The notes: generated from the sequence alone by a model not told the origin. DNA of 64,000 nucleotides from Niastella sp. OAS944 (GCA_024809215.1 JANUBW010000002.1:744001-808000); one strand, 5' to 3'. Shown: positions 51,495 to 59,515, numbered from the stretch's first letter. A program made the numbers and translations.

Positions 51495-51523
51495 ATGTGA
51501 TAATTTGATAATGTGATAATGGA
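51495..51523 (+). repeat. Second copy of the 8-bp word repeat
   Basis: ATGTGATA, ATTTGATA and ATGTGATA in tandem, closed by ATGGAAATAC, start 8 bases after the stop codon of the HAD-HerA gene. It is the same family as 1861-1903. Confidence 0.75.
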
Positions 51524-51548
51524 AATACAAGAGGCGCAGGAAAAAAAC

Positions 51549-51890
51549 TTATATGACAACTGATCCCAAATAAACACTATCGCTCTGCCGGATGCGGTCA
51601 TACGAAATAAAGGCGGCGTATAAATGGTAAGTGCCTGGCGTACCAGCTTTCAACGTTAACATATCGCGGCCGTTCTTTCTTAACTGTCCCATTACATCTG
51701 CCACGGCTGCTTTCATTTCATCATTATAGGCCAGCATCATGATCTGGTCGCCTTTATTTGCCTTTTCACTATCAAACGCAACATCCCAGGCAAACTGCAC
51801 TACCGTGTTTTCCAGTTGAGTAGCCGTAATGCTTGCCGGTAAAGGCAAATCGCCGGAGCTGAGCTTTACCAATGCCGGGTTAATTTTCAC
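51549..51890 (-). CDS. DUF6266 protein, C-terminal half (frameshifted)
   Basis: A 113-residue frame opened only by a GTG. KINPALVKLSSGDLPLPASI, AWDVAFDSEKANKGDQIMML and TPGTYHLYAAFISYD match the second half of DUF6266 proteins, which are usually single chains of about 210 residues. It overlaps the N-terminal half by 4 bases (GTGA), in a different frame. The junction VAER / VKIN falls where a normal DUF6266 protein would read straight through, so a single-base indel, a programmed frameshift, or a sequencing error is implied. Confidence 0.7.
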   Translation of the reverse strand: MKINPALVKLSSGDLPLPASITATQLENTVVQFAWDVAFDSEKANKGDQIMMLAYNDEMKAAVADVMGQLRKNGRDMLTLKAGTPGTYHLYAAFISYDRIRQSDSVYLGSVVI

Positions 51891-52183
51891 CTCTCGGCAA
51901 CTTCCTCAAACCCATTCTTCATGAGATACGATTTCGCGGCGATAAACCCTTCCGATTTCTGGCTGTATCCCTTCCAGCCTATTCGAACAAATTGGGTAAT
52001 GGGTTGTAGCCAGCTTTGCGAAAGCGCCCATTTTTTCCGGTTTTTCATTTCGCCTTTGGTGGGTTCGCTTATTCGTGGGTCGGGCAGGGAGCGCATGTAT
52101 GGAATTCCTTTCCAGGTGGCGCCCACTACCGTACCAACCTTGCCCTTGAAAGAGCCATTGATACCGTCATTGAACTTGGCCAT
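51887..52183 (-). CDS. DUF6266 protein, N-terminal half (frameshifted)
   Basis: A 98-residue frame starting MAKFNDGINGSFKGKVGTVV and then GATWKGIPYMRSLP, the standard DUF6266 opening, a Bacteroidota family of unknown function with many copies per genome. It stops with TGA exactly where the second half begins in another frame. Together the two halves make a full-length DUF6266 protein. If not a sequencing error, the gene is probably non-functional or made by frameshifting. Confidence 0.7.
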   Translation of the reverse strand: MAKFNDGINGSFKGKVGTVVGATWKGIPYMRSLPDPRISEPTKGEMKNRKKWALSQSWLQPITQFVRIGWKGYSQKSEGFIAAKSYLMKNGFEEVAER

Positions 52184-52296
52184 AATAATTGGTTTTGATT
52201 AGAGTATAAATATAAAATATTTATCACATTATTCGCAAATAAAAAGGATATACCAGGGGCCTGGCCCGCACCTGACAGGGATTTTGTCCCTGCCAG

Positions 52297-52362
52297 GTCC
52301 CTGTGAGGTCCCTGTTATGTCCCTGTGAGGTCCTTGTTATGTCCCTGTGAGGTCCTTGTTAT
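52297..52362 (+). repeat. 22-bp tandem repeat, three copies
   Basis: Three contiguous 22-base units begin GTCCCTGTGAGGTCC and end TTAT, differing only at one C/T position in the first unit. A related GTCCCTGCCAG precedes the array and can pair with CCTGACAGGGA upstream. Not a CRISPR: there are no spacers. Confidence 0.85.
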
Positions 52363-52619
52363 TTCAGAAAATATCTGCCGAAATTCAGCCTTTTGGCCCG
52401 GCGCTTTTTAGAGGCTTACATAATGGCAGAAAAAGGCAGTTTCTGCCACCTTGCCGCCGGGTTTTTAGGTGCCAAAAACCTTATTTTAACAGCTTGCCGC
52501 AAAAATTAAATTTCATCAATAATTAACCACCCGCTAAAACCGCTAAAAATCATAACAAGATGATTATCAATAGCCAACTTTAAACAAATTATAAATTCGG
52601 TCTGGCAGGCTCCGGGGAT

Positions 52620-52650
52620 ATTGCCGGTGTGTTTTTTTATCCTAATTTTG
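52620..52650 (+). promoter_or_regulatory. Possible promoter of the 89-residue acidic protein
   Basis: ATTG (52620-52623), a 19-base spacer and TAATTTTG (52643-52650), an exact TAnnTTTG box. It would leave a leader of about 165 bases. Confidence 0.4.
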
Positions 52651-52819
52651 AATTGTACGCGTTCCGTGACACACTACTTACAACATCCCATAATACTACA
52701 TGGAACCAACTCATTAAATTCTGTTTGTTGAACGTAGCACGTACACTACCCATTTAGTTCGGCTTGCAACCTGTTGATTCTTCTTTTTTGAAACATTAAA
52801 AAAGGTGGAGGATATTAGT

Positions 52820-53089
52820 ATGTATTCTTATTCATTATTAGAGCCCGGCTGTTACTATTTGATACAGGAAAAAGAAGACGAACCTGTAACACTAATTAAA
52901 ATTATGGTAGAAACCGATCAGTGTATGTATGTTACTCAGTATGAGGACATGCCAACGCTGTTGTGGAAAAAGAAAAACGATCCGATTTTTGACATTCTGG
53001 AGTTGTTGAGTGATGACAAAGTGAAAGAGTGGGATGCTGTATACAACGACAGCCAGGATGCCTATTATGAGGAAGAGGATGATGAGTAG
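52820..53089 (+). CDS. Small acidic protein, unrecognised
   Basis: An 89-residue protein. A GGAGG Shine-Dalgarno (52807-52811) placed 8 bases before the ATG at 52820 decides the start over the GTG at 52805. It begins MYSYSLLEPGCYYLIQEKED and ends in an acidic tail (DAYYEEEDDE). The mixed strand pattern suggests a small beta domain. It may be translated well given the rare strong ribosome-binding site. No family recognised. Confidence 0.7.
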   Translation: MYSYSLLEPGCYYLIQEKEDEPVTLIKIMVETDQCMYVTQYEDMPTLLWKKKNDPIFDILELLSDDKVKEWDAVYNDSQDAYYEEEDDE

Positions 53090-53447
53090 CTGGTAACAAC
53101 ATTATAAGACGAAAGGTTTAAAGCAGTTGCTTTTTTTGAATATTAATAATATTTAAAAAGGTCACTCTTTAAACCTTTTGCTTTTAACTTTTTCCTGATA
53201 CTTTCCCGGCGTTTAAACCCTTTACTTTCTAACCTTAATTTCGTAAGTTTGCTTTACCCGCTTTCCATATTGATTCACAAGCATTTTTGGTATTCAATTT
53301 GGTAAAAGGGATGGTAATCGCCTGATATCACTCCATGCATAGTTTTACCGTGCTATCAGGTAAAATCATTACCAATCAATTTCAGAAAGTGATAATACTT
53401 GCCATACGAAAAAAAGGGTTGATCTTCCGTTTCAAATTACGAGCGTT
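53090..53447. other. Intergenic region before the transglutaminase-like gene
   Basis: About 358 bases, AT-rich. AAAGGTTTAAAG (53113-53124) is answered by CTTTAAACCTTTT (53166-53180), a possible hairpin with a 40-base loop, followed by more AACCTTT-type words. A TAAGTTTG box (53244-53251) fits TAnnTTTG but is about 195 bases before the next gene. Confidence 0.5.
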
Positions 53448-54353
53448 ATGAACCAAGCCCAGGACAAATATGGCCATACCCGAAAAGTGCTGCTGGTTTT
53501 GTTAAGCATACTGGCGGTAATTCCCTTGGCCCCATTGATCAATCGCTACATTCCGCCATTAGTACTTGGCAACTGGAACCTCGATCTTACGGTTTCCATT
53601 ATACTTGCTGCTGCACTAACTTTTCTCACCCTCAGGCTGTTCCGCTTTTTGCTGTTACCAGCTGTTGGTTTATTGATATTGGTACTCATTTATAATCAAC
53701 TTACCAATGGCTATGGCTTTGGCAACATGCTTAGGGATTACAAAAGCATGGTGCAAAACAACTGGGGTAAAAAAGAACAAAAGGAAATTGACCTGGTGCT
53801 GCGTCCTACCTTTTTCGACGGTCCGCTTACCAAAACGGTAAAAGCACTGCAATCGAAAGTACGTCCTACCGATTCTGTGGTGCGCAACTATTCGGTAAAG
53901 TACTCACTGGAGTCGTTTGATGAATATTATCCCAAATATGGTTCACAGGTAAGATTGTTATCACTGTTCAGGCATATTAACAGCAACTTTAAGTATGTAT
54001 CTGATTCAGAAAGGGATGAATACTTTGCCACCGCCAATGAAACCATTCAGAACGGGCTTGGCGGCGATTGTGACGATCATACCATTTTAATGGTTACCTG
54101 CATGAAGGCCATAGGCGCTCATTGCCGCATGATCTTAACCGACGGGCACTTGTACCCCGAGTTATTATGTGGCGATGAAAAACAGTTTGAAATGATGCAA
54201 CAGGCCGTTATTCATCTTTTTGGTAACGAGGCCATCGACAATATGTACTACCACGAACAAAATGGTCAATACTGGATCAACTTAGATTACACCGCCCGTT
54301 ATCCCGGCGGCCCGTATGTGAGTGAAACGGCTTATGCGATCATTAATCTGTAA
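53448..54353 (+). CDS. Membrane-anchored transglutaminase-like protein
   Basis: A 301-residue protein. Three hydrophobic segments fill residues 15-85. The soluble part (about 120-301) has the transglutaminase-like core: NETIQNGLGGDCDDHTILMV with the catalytic-type Cys, GAHCRMILTDGHLYPELL with the His region, and YWINLDYTARYPGGPY. In bacteria such domains act as proteases or cross-linking enzymes on the membrane, facing either side. The partner is unknown. It stands alone. Confidence 0.8.
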   Translation: MNQAQDKYGHTRKVLLVLLSILAVIPLAPLINRYIPPLVLGNWNLDLTVSIILAAALTFLTLRLFRFLLLPAVGLLILVLIYNQLTNGYGFGNMLRDYKSMVQNNWGKKEQKEIDLVLRPTFFDGPLTKTVKALQSKVRPTDSVVRNYSVKYSLESFDEYYPKYGSQVRLLSLFRHINSNFKYVSDSERDEYFATANETIQNGLGGDCDDHTILMVTCMKAIGAHCRMILTDGHLYPELLCGDEKQFEMMQQAVIHLFGNEAIDNMYYHEQNGQYWINLDYTARYPGGPYVSETAYAIINL

Positions 54354-54581
54354 TGTGAAAGGAATAAACCCTATAGATTGGGGAAGCTATATGTTACAAT
54401 TTTTTGGAATCGTGAAACGGCAAACGTGAAACGTGAAATCCTATACTTGTGACTATAACTATTTGCTGTTTGCTATTACCTTGCATGCTGCAAAAAAACC
54501 TTTATCAACTCTATCAACATCTCAACTATTACTTAACCTGCCGCATAGAAAGCACGTTAACGCGTTAACTCATCAACTAAA
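54354..54581. repeat. Word-repeat region between the transglutaminase-like gene and a membrane-protein gene
   Basis: The gap holds GTGAAACGGCAAACGTGAAACGTG (54413-54438, in two runs), TTTGCTGTTTGCT, and CTCTATCAACATCTCAAC, then TTAACGCGTTAACTCATCAAC up to the stop codon of the minus-strand gene. The same words appear at 45250 and 42420. Confidence 0.6.
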
Positions 54582-55283
54582 CTAGATCTTCACATAATCC
54601 GGAGTATTCATCCCAAACTGACTCTCTCTGCGCTCAATAGTTTGCTGTGTGGTTTTGCCCCCGATCAAATACCCGCCAATGGCCACAGGAAGCGCAACCA
54701 GCGACGATAAATGATACATAAGCAAATTATCGGTAGCAGAAGATTTACCAGGCAGTAAATAATCGAAGATATAAATAACGGCATTGGCGCCATAAATGAA
54801 CAATAGCGCAGCGTAAATTAACAGCAGGCCTTTTACGTAAGCCGATAATTTGATGCTTTGTAATTTCATAATGATCTCCCAAATGATCACCGCGGTTACT
54901 ATAAGTAAACCCACCCCCAGCACATACTCCAGCACATTCAACGTAAAACCTCTTATAATACAATTTACCAGGGAAGCCGCCAGCAACGCCGGCGCCATTA
55001 GTTTGGTGAATTTACGCACCGCCCCCGATGTAGTTGAAAAATATATTGCAGATAGTATCAGCGGAATATCGAGCAGTTTAAAGACCACCGTGCACAATTC
55101 AATTGTATCAACGGCCAACGGCATAAGTGTTAACAGGTTTACCATTGCAGCTGTAAGCCAGTATAAGGCAAACAACCTGTAAGGAAGCGCGGCCCAAAGC
55201 TTTTTCCCTATTACAACAAGCACTGGAACAAAATGCAATCCCACAGCCAAAATAGCCACAATCTGGTATATACTACTTTTCAA
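54582..55283 (-). CDS. Integral membrane protein, unrecognised
   Basis: A 233-residue protein with about seven hydrophobic helices spread over residues 5-215, short loops and a polar C-terminal tail (TTQQTIERRESQFGMNTPDY). No conserved motif or family recognised. It is likely a small multi-pass membrane protein of unknown role. Confidence 0.65.
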   Translation of the reverse strand: MKSSIYQIVAILAVGLHFVPVLVVIGKKLWAALPYRLFALYWLTAAMVNLLTLMPLAVDTIELCTVVFKLLDIPLILSAIYFSTTSGAVRKFTKLMAPALLAASLVNCIIRGFTLNVLEYVLGVGLLIVTAVIIWEIIMKLQSIKLSAYVKGLLLIYAALLFIYGANAVIYIFDYLLPGKSSATDNLLMYHLSSLVALPVAIGGYLIGGKTTQQTIERRESQFGMNTPDYVKI

Positions 55284-56175
55284 GATGATCAGAATTACGC
55301 TCTAAAATCGTGAATATTCCAATAAATATTGCATCTGGCGCTATTTTCAGTAATTGTACTTTTGCCACATTCTGCATAAAATACTGTCCCGAAAACTGCA
55401 GCAAAACAACCGTTTGCATAACAGGAATTGAGGAAAGTGAATCAAATGGGCACTATTGCACTTCTATTATCGTTTTAGCAGCAATATCGTGTGAACAACC
55501 ATGTTATATCTGTACCACGTAACCGATATTTTTACTTAGTGAGTAGCACATACACGTATGTAGAATTACATCATCAAAGCCAGATCCTATTTTATTCACA
55601 TCTTTTTACCCGTATTTAAACTGTGTAGCTGTTACAAGTAAATCTGCTTGCAGGCTCTGTGGTCAACCACCGAAGCCGGAAGTCCATATTACTTAGGAGT
55701 TATGGGGCTTCCCATGGGCAACTTTCGTAGTTCTACTATGCCACTAACTGGTTATTTACTTTTTCAAAATATTGATTATACTATATCCAACGTAATAACT
55801 GAAGGTTTTAAATCGGGCATATTTGCTCTATGAAATCAAAGGTTTAACATATATTTTTGATTCAGTAAGTTTTTAGAGGTTTTAAAATCCAAGTATCCAG
55901 AACGACCAATATCCAATATCAAGTGACAAGACCTGGTTCCAAATTAAACGTAATTATTACGTTGTAGATCGTATCCTGATATCCTAAAAAACCGTTCAAG
56001 TTTTTAATGTCCAATTCCTGATTTGAAAACCGTCCGATTGAAAGTCCAATTGAATCCCTGAAAAACCCAGTCGATATCCTGAAAACCCGTCCACTAAAGT
56101 GATTTACCTTTGAAATAAAATCCAATTCCGTTGAAGAAGTCTCAAATTTGGTAAGGTTCGACTGAAAATATTTAG
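55284..56175. other. Gene-free region ending in a lone terminator
   Basis: About 890 bases without a convincing gene, closed by a strong plus-strand terminator. Candidate frames of 70 residues (55310-55522) and 61 residues (55648-55833) have no recognised family. Two short stretches in different frames, ESESNGHYCTSI (near 55430) and VSSTYTYVELHHQSQILFYS (near 55540), resemble the I-E-x-x-G-x-Y-T/V strand of LytTR domains, so the region may hold decayed regulator DNA. From 55890 to 56110 words like TCCTGAAAACC and CCAATTGAATCCCTG are repeated. Confidence 0.55.
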
Positions 56176-56200
56176 GTCCCGCTTTTTGCGGGACTTTTTT
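56176..56200 (+). terminator. Strong intrinsic terminator without an assigned gene
   Basis: A 7-bp stem GTCCCGC / GCGGGAC with loop TTTTT is followed by six T. The nearest plus-strand gene upstream ends at 54353, far away, and on the other strand no gene comes from the right. Confidence 0.85.
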
Positions 56201-56255
56201 ATTTTTATCCGGTACAGCAGTTCAACCAAAGTATTAATTAATTGTTGCCTCGTAT

Positions 56256-56945
56256 ATGAAACCGTTAAAAACACTATTCGCATTTTTACTTACCAGCTTT
56301 TTTTCTTCCAGGGCAGGCGCCCAACAGCTTTCGCCTGCAGATTTTGAAAAAGGTATGGTAACTGCAAACAATCAGTTGCTCGATGTGCGTACAGCCGATG
56401 AATATAAGGCCGGCCATATTGCCAATTCTTTACAGGCCGACTGGAACAACCGGGAACAATTCAAAGCCCGTGTATTACACCTCGATGCAAAGAAACCCGT
56501 ATATGTTTATTGCGCTGCGGGGTCGCGAAGCAAGTCGGCCGCCCAATGGTTGCGTTCGAATGGCTATTCGCAGGTATACGAACTTACCGGCGGATTTATA
56601 AAATGGAAGGAAGAAGGCAAAGCAGTTGAAGGTATGCCCAACATACCACCGGTTTCAAGCGAAACATTCAAAGCCGAAGTTTCGGGTACAGGTTCTGTTC
56701 TGGTTGACATTGGCGCACCCTGGTGTCCACCCTGCCGTAAAATGGATGTTGTACTGGAATCATTACAGCAACGTATGACAGGCAAATACAAACTCCTGAA
56801 AATTGATGCAGGTATTAATACCAAACTTATGACGGAGCTTAATGCCACCGAACTGCCTACCTTCATTTTATTTAAGCAGGGTAAGGAAGTATGGCGCAAA
56901 GCCGGTATAGTTGAACTTACAGAACTGGAGAAGCAGATAAAATAA
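56256..56945 (+). CDS. Periplasmic rhodanese-thioredoxin fusion
   Basis: A 229-residue protein. A signal peptide (LFAFLLTSFFSSRAGAQ) leads to a rhodanese domain (about 25-120) with the active loop VYCAAGSRSKSAA. A thioredoxin domain (about 130-229) with IGAPWCPPCRKMD (active-site WCPPC) follows. The fusion joins sulfurtransferase and disulfide chemistry in the periplasm, for example thiosulfate or persulfide handling or redox-driven sulfur transfer. Both active sites are intact. Substrate unknown. Word-repeat DNA follows 2 bases after its stop codon. Confidence 0.92.
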   Translation: MKPLKTLFAFLLTSFFSSRAGAQQLSPADFEKGMVTANNQLLDVRTADEYKAGHIANSLQADWNNREQFKARVLHLDAKKPVYVYCAAGSRSKSAAQWLRSNGYSQVYELTGGFIKWKEEGKAVEGMPNIPPVSSETFKAEVSGTGSVLVDIGAPWCPPCRKMDVVLESLQQRMTGKYKLLKIDAGINTKLMTELNATELPTFILFKQGKEVWRKAGIVELTELEKQIK

Positions 56946-56946
56946 A

Positions 56947-57275
56947 TCTCAAATCACAAGTTCCAAGAGGCAAAAACAAATCTGAAATCACAAGTTCCAA
57001 GTTCCAAGTTCCAAAAAATTACCAAATACCAAAATCCAAAGAAGACATTTGTTGGGAGGTATTGGAATTTGTATTCATTTGAAATTTGGAATTTATTTGA
57101 AGCTTGAGATTTGGCATTTGGAATTTGCCTTTGGCATTTGAGATTTGGCATTTGGAATTTGCCTTTGGCATTGAGATTTGGTATTTGGAATTTATTTGGA
57201 GCTTGAGATTTGAGATTTGGAATTTTCCTTTGGAATTTCTTTGGTTCTTGTATCTTGGAGTTTGGAATTTCTTCT
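56947..57275. repeat. Very long imperfect inverted repeat of degenerate words
   Basis: The left arm (about 56947-57037) has CTCAAATCACAAGTTCC and three tandem AAGTTCC words. The right arm (about 57062-57275) has at least twelve GAGATTTGGAATTTG / GGCATTTGGAATTTGCC-type words. This is the longest such element in the window and fills the gap before the YCF48-type gene. Confidence 0.78.
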
Positions 57276-57306
57276 TCCAGATGCTAACCCAAAATAACAC
57301 TCACCA

Positions 57307-58320
57307 ATGATCATCCGCTTAATACTATTATCCCTTTTTATCGGTTGCGCCTTTCCCTCTTCTGCCCAAACCATTGAAACCTTAACAAGCGGGCAGGCCA
57401 TATCAATAAGAGGGCTTTGCCCCGTAAACGATGAGGTTATTTGGGTAAGCGGTAGCAAGGGCACTGTTGGTAAGTCATTAGACGGCGGTAAAACGTGGCA
57501 ATGGATGGCGGTAAAAGGCTTCGAGAAAACAGACTTTCGCGATATAGAGGCTTTTAATGCACAAACAGCCATCATTATGGGTATTGCCGAACCGGCGTAT
57601 ATACTTAAGACCACAGATGGTGGTGAGAACTGGAAGGTAGTATTTACCGATTCAACTAAGGGCATGTTCCTCGATGCCATGGATTTTTATGATAACAAAC
57701 ATGGCGTTGTGGTTGGCGACCCCATTGAAAACAAATTCTATATAGCCAAAACCAACGATGGTGGAAATACCTGGCGAAAAACGCCTGCAGTTATGCAATC
57801 AAATGCCACCAGCGGTGAAGGTTGTTTTGCCAGCAGCGGCTCTAACATACATTATTTTCGTAATAAGGATTTTCTGTTTGTAAGCGGCGGCACAGTTAGC
57901 CGGCTGCACGATGATGCCGGCGGACGCCCCCTTCCCATTATTCAGGGTAAAGAAAGCACGGGCGCTAATTCCATTGCCGTTCGCAGCGATGGCCCCCGTG
58001 TTACCAATTCGTTTATTATTGTTGGTGGCGATTTTACAAACGACAAAGACACCACCCTTAATTGCGTGCTTACCAATGATGGCGGACATACCTGGCAGCA
58101 CCCCACCACCCCACCCCATGGCTATCGTAGTTCAGTTACCTATATCTCAAATAAAAAACTGTTGTGCTGTGGCACTTCGGGCATTGACCTATCAACCGAT
58201 AGCGGCCTCACCTGGCGCCTTATAAGCACTACCGGTTTTCATGTTTGCCGGAAAGCTAAGAATGGCAAAGTTGTGTTTCTTGCCGGCGGAAATGGTAAGA
58301 TAGCCAAGCTTGTTCTTTAA
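57307..58320 (+). CDS. Secreted YCF48/BNR-repeat propeller protein
   Basis: A 337-residue protein with a signal peptide (LILLSLFIGCAFPSSAQ). The body is a series of strands with recurring DGGKTWQW, TTDGGENWKVV, TNDGGNTWRK, TNDGGHTWQH and STDSGLTWRL. These D-x-G-x-T-W Asp-box repeats indicate a beta-propeller of the YCF48/BNR type, like the plant photosystem II assembly factor HCF136 and bacterial sialidase-like proteins. The Asp boxes are structural, so no enzymatic site can be claimed. Secreted. Confidence 0.87.
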   Translation: MIIRLILLSLFIGCAFPSSAQTIETLTSGQAISIRGLCPVNDEVIWVSGSKGTVGKSLDGGKTWQWMAVKGFEKTDFRDIEAFNAQTAIIMGIAEPAYILKTTDGGENWKVVFTDSTKGMFLDAMDFYDNKHGVVVGDPIENKFYIAKTNDGGNTWRKTPAVMQSNATSGEGCFASSGSNIHYFRNKDFLFVSGGTVSRLHDDAGGRPLPIIQGKESTGANSIAVRSDGPRVTNSFIIVGGDFTNDKDTTLNCVLTNDGGHTWQHPTTPPHGYRSSVTYISNKKLLCCGTSGIDLSTDSGLTWRLISTTGFHVCRKAKNGKVVFLAGGNGKIAKLVL

Positions 58321-58336
58321 CTTGTTAACTCATCAA

Positions 58337-58666
58337 CTACTTCTTAAACATAAAATACACTGCCCCTAACAGCAACGCAAAACTTACAAGGTACTTCCAA
58401 TGAAAAGGCTCATTTAAATAAAACACAGCAAAGAGGGTAAACACAACCAATGTTATTACTTCCTGCGTCATTTTTAACTGAAAACCGTTGAAACCGTTAG
58501 TAAAGCCCCAACGGTTGGCGGGTACCATAAGACAATATTCAAAAAAAGCAATTCCCCAACTCACCAGTATGGCTTTCCACATAGGAACGTTCTGTTGTTT
58601 TAAGTGGCCATACCAGGCAATTGTCATAAAGATATTGGAGCAAATAAGAAGTAAAATAGTTCGCAT
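58337..58666 (-). CDS. DUF486 / DMT-family small membrane protein
   Basis: A 109-residue protein with four transmembrane helices. The DUF486 pattern is plain: LLLICSNIFMTIAWYGHLK, then WGIAFFEYCLMVPANRWG, TQEVITLVVFTLFAVFYLNE and LVSFALLLGAVYFMF. DUF486 belongs to the drug/metabolite transporter superfamily (SMR-like size) with unknown substrate. A TATTTTTG box (58671-58678, minus strand) ends 4 bases before the start codon, an exact TAnnTTTG match. Confidence 0.9.
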   Translation of the reverse strand: MRTILLLICSNIFMTIAWYGHLKQQNVPMWKAILVSWGIAFFEYCLMVPANRWGFTNGFNGFQLKMTQEVITLVVFTLFAVFYLNEPFHWKYLVSFALLLGAVYFMFKK

Positions 58667-58741
58667 GCCCCAAAAATAAAGATCATTACGAGAATGTTTT
58701 AACTATAATATTTCATTAATTTGGATTAAAATTTTTTACGT

Positions 58742-59272
58742 ATGATCTCGAGCAAAATTGAAGAGGCATTAAACCGACAAATAGACCTGGAAGGATTTTC
58801 TTCCATGTACTACCTGGCTATGGGCTCCTGGGCAGAAGTAAATGGATATAAAGGCGTGGCGCAGTTCCTGTATCACCACTCCGATGAAGAAAGGATGCAT
58901 ATGTTGAAATTGTTCCGTTATATTAACGACCGTGGTGGCCGTGCAATTGTTCCTCCTTTTGCCGCTCCGCAAAAAGACTTTAAAAATATTCGCGAGATAT
59001 TCGATATCGTTCACTCACATGAAGTAAAGGTTTCAAACGAGATCAATGCACTGGTTGAACTTTGCATTCAGGAAAAAGATTATACTACGCATAACTTTTT
59101 GCAGTGGTATGTTACCGAACAAATAGAAGAGGAAAGCCTTGCACGTGATGTCATTGACAAACTGAACCTGATTGGTGAAGATAAAGGTGGTATGTACCTG
59201 TTCGATCGCGACCTGGCTACGCTAACCGGCCAACAGGGCGGAGGAAAAGGACATGGCGGTCATGGTCATTAA
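58742..59272 (+). CDS. ftnA: Ferritin
   Basis: A 176-residue ferritin that oxidises and stores iron. Ferroxidase ligands fit the family: Glu17 (RQIDLEGFSSMYYLAMG), Glu50 and His53 (DEERMHMLKLFRY), Glu94 region (HEVKVSNEINALV), and Gln/Glu in FLQWYVTEQIEEES. The C-terminal tail (GGGKGHGGHGH) is Gly/His-rich, an unusual extension that may bind metal. It is monocistronic with its own terminator. Confidence 0.95.
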   Translation: MISSKIEEALNRQIDLEGFSSMYYLAMGSWAEVNGYKGVAQFLYHHSDEERMHMLKLFRYINDRGGRAIVPPFAAPQKDFKNIREIFDIVHSHEVKVSNEINALVELCIQEKDYTTHNFLQWYVTEQIEEESLARDVIDKLNLIGEDKGGMYLFDRDLATLTGQQGGGKGHGGHGH

Positions 59273-59295
59273 TTCAAAATGAACTATATATAACA

Positions 59296-59327
59296 AAGGG
59301 CTGACGATACTGTCAGCCCTTTTAATT
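59296..59327 (+). terminator. Intrinsic terminator of ferritin gene
   Basis: A 10-bp stem AAGGGCTGAC / GTCAGCCCTT with loop GATACT is followed by TTAATTTT. It lies 24 bases after the ferritin stop codon. Confidence 0.88.
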
Positions 59328-59467
59328 TTCAACCATTGCTTCAAAAATATAATTTCTGAAAATGGGAACCTTACAGTAGTTTACGATTCATGGCTATTAT
59401 TGGAGAGTTACTGAAGGTGCAGCAAAATTAAACCTTGTAACCTTAAACGGGTGTGCTAATTGATATT

Positions 59468-59515
59468 CGTGCAGTTTTTGACTAAAAGCGTGCACTTTTG
59501 GGTAGAATTCGTGCA
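59468..59515. repeat. Three CGTGCA boxes at exact 21-bp spacing
   Basis: CGTGCA occurs at 59468-59473, 59489-59494 and 59510-59515, so starts are 21 bases apart, about two turns of the helix. The first two are followed by similar TTTTG stretches. Position: between the ferritin gene and the minus-strand TPR gene. Confidence 0.6.

Larger units (their letters stand above)
52203..52819. other. Intergenic region with 22-bp tandem repeat and hairpins
   Basis: About 617 bases. It contains an imperfect hairpin CCTGACAGGGA / TCCCTGCCAGG (52271-52297), the 22-bp triplet described separately, a GGCAGAAA / TTTCTGCC hairpin (52424-52446), and a possible promoter (52620-52650). The rest is AT-rich and featureless. 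Confidence 0.6.

Noticed and set aside
52297-52362. CRISPR array
   Set aside because: The 22-bp units are contiguous, with no spacers and no cas genes nearby.
55310-55833. ORFs of 70 and 61 residues in the gene-free region
   Set aside because: No recognisable family, odd composition; only the terminator suggests a transcript, so they are not called as genes.
57019-57300. 93-residue minus-strand ORF of QISN/KFQ repeats
   Set aside because: It is a translation of the word-repeat element, not a gene.
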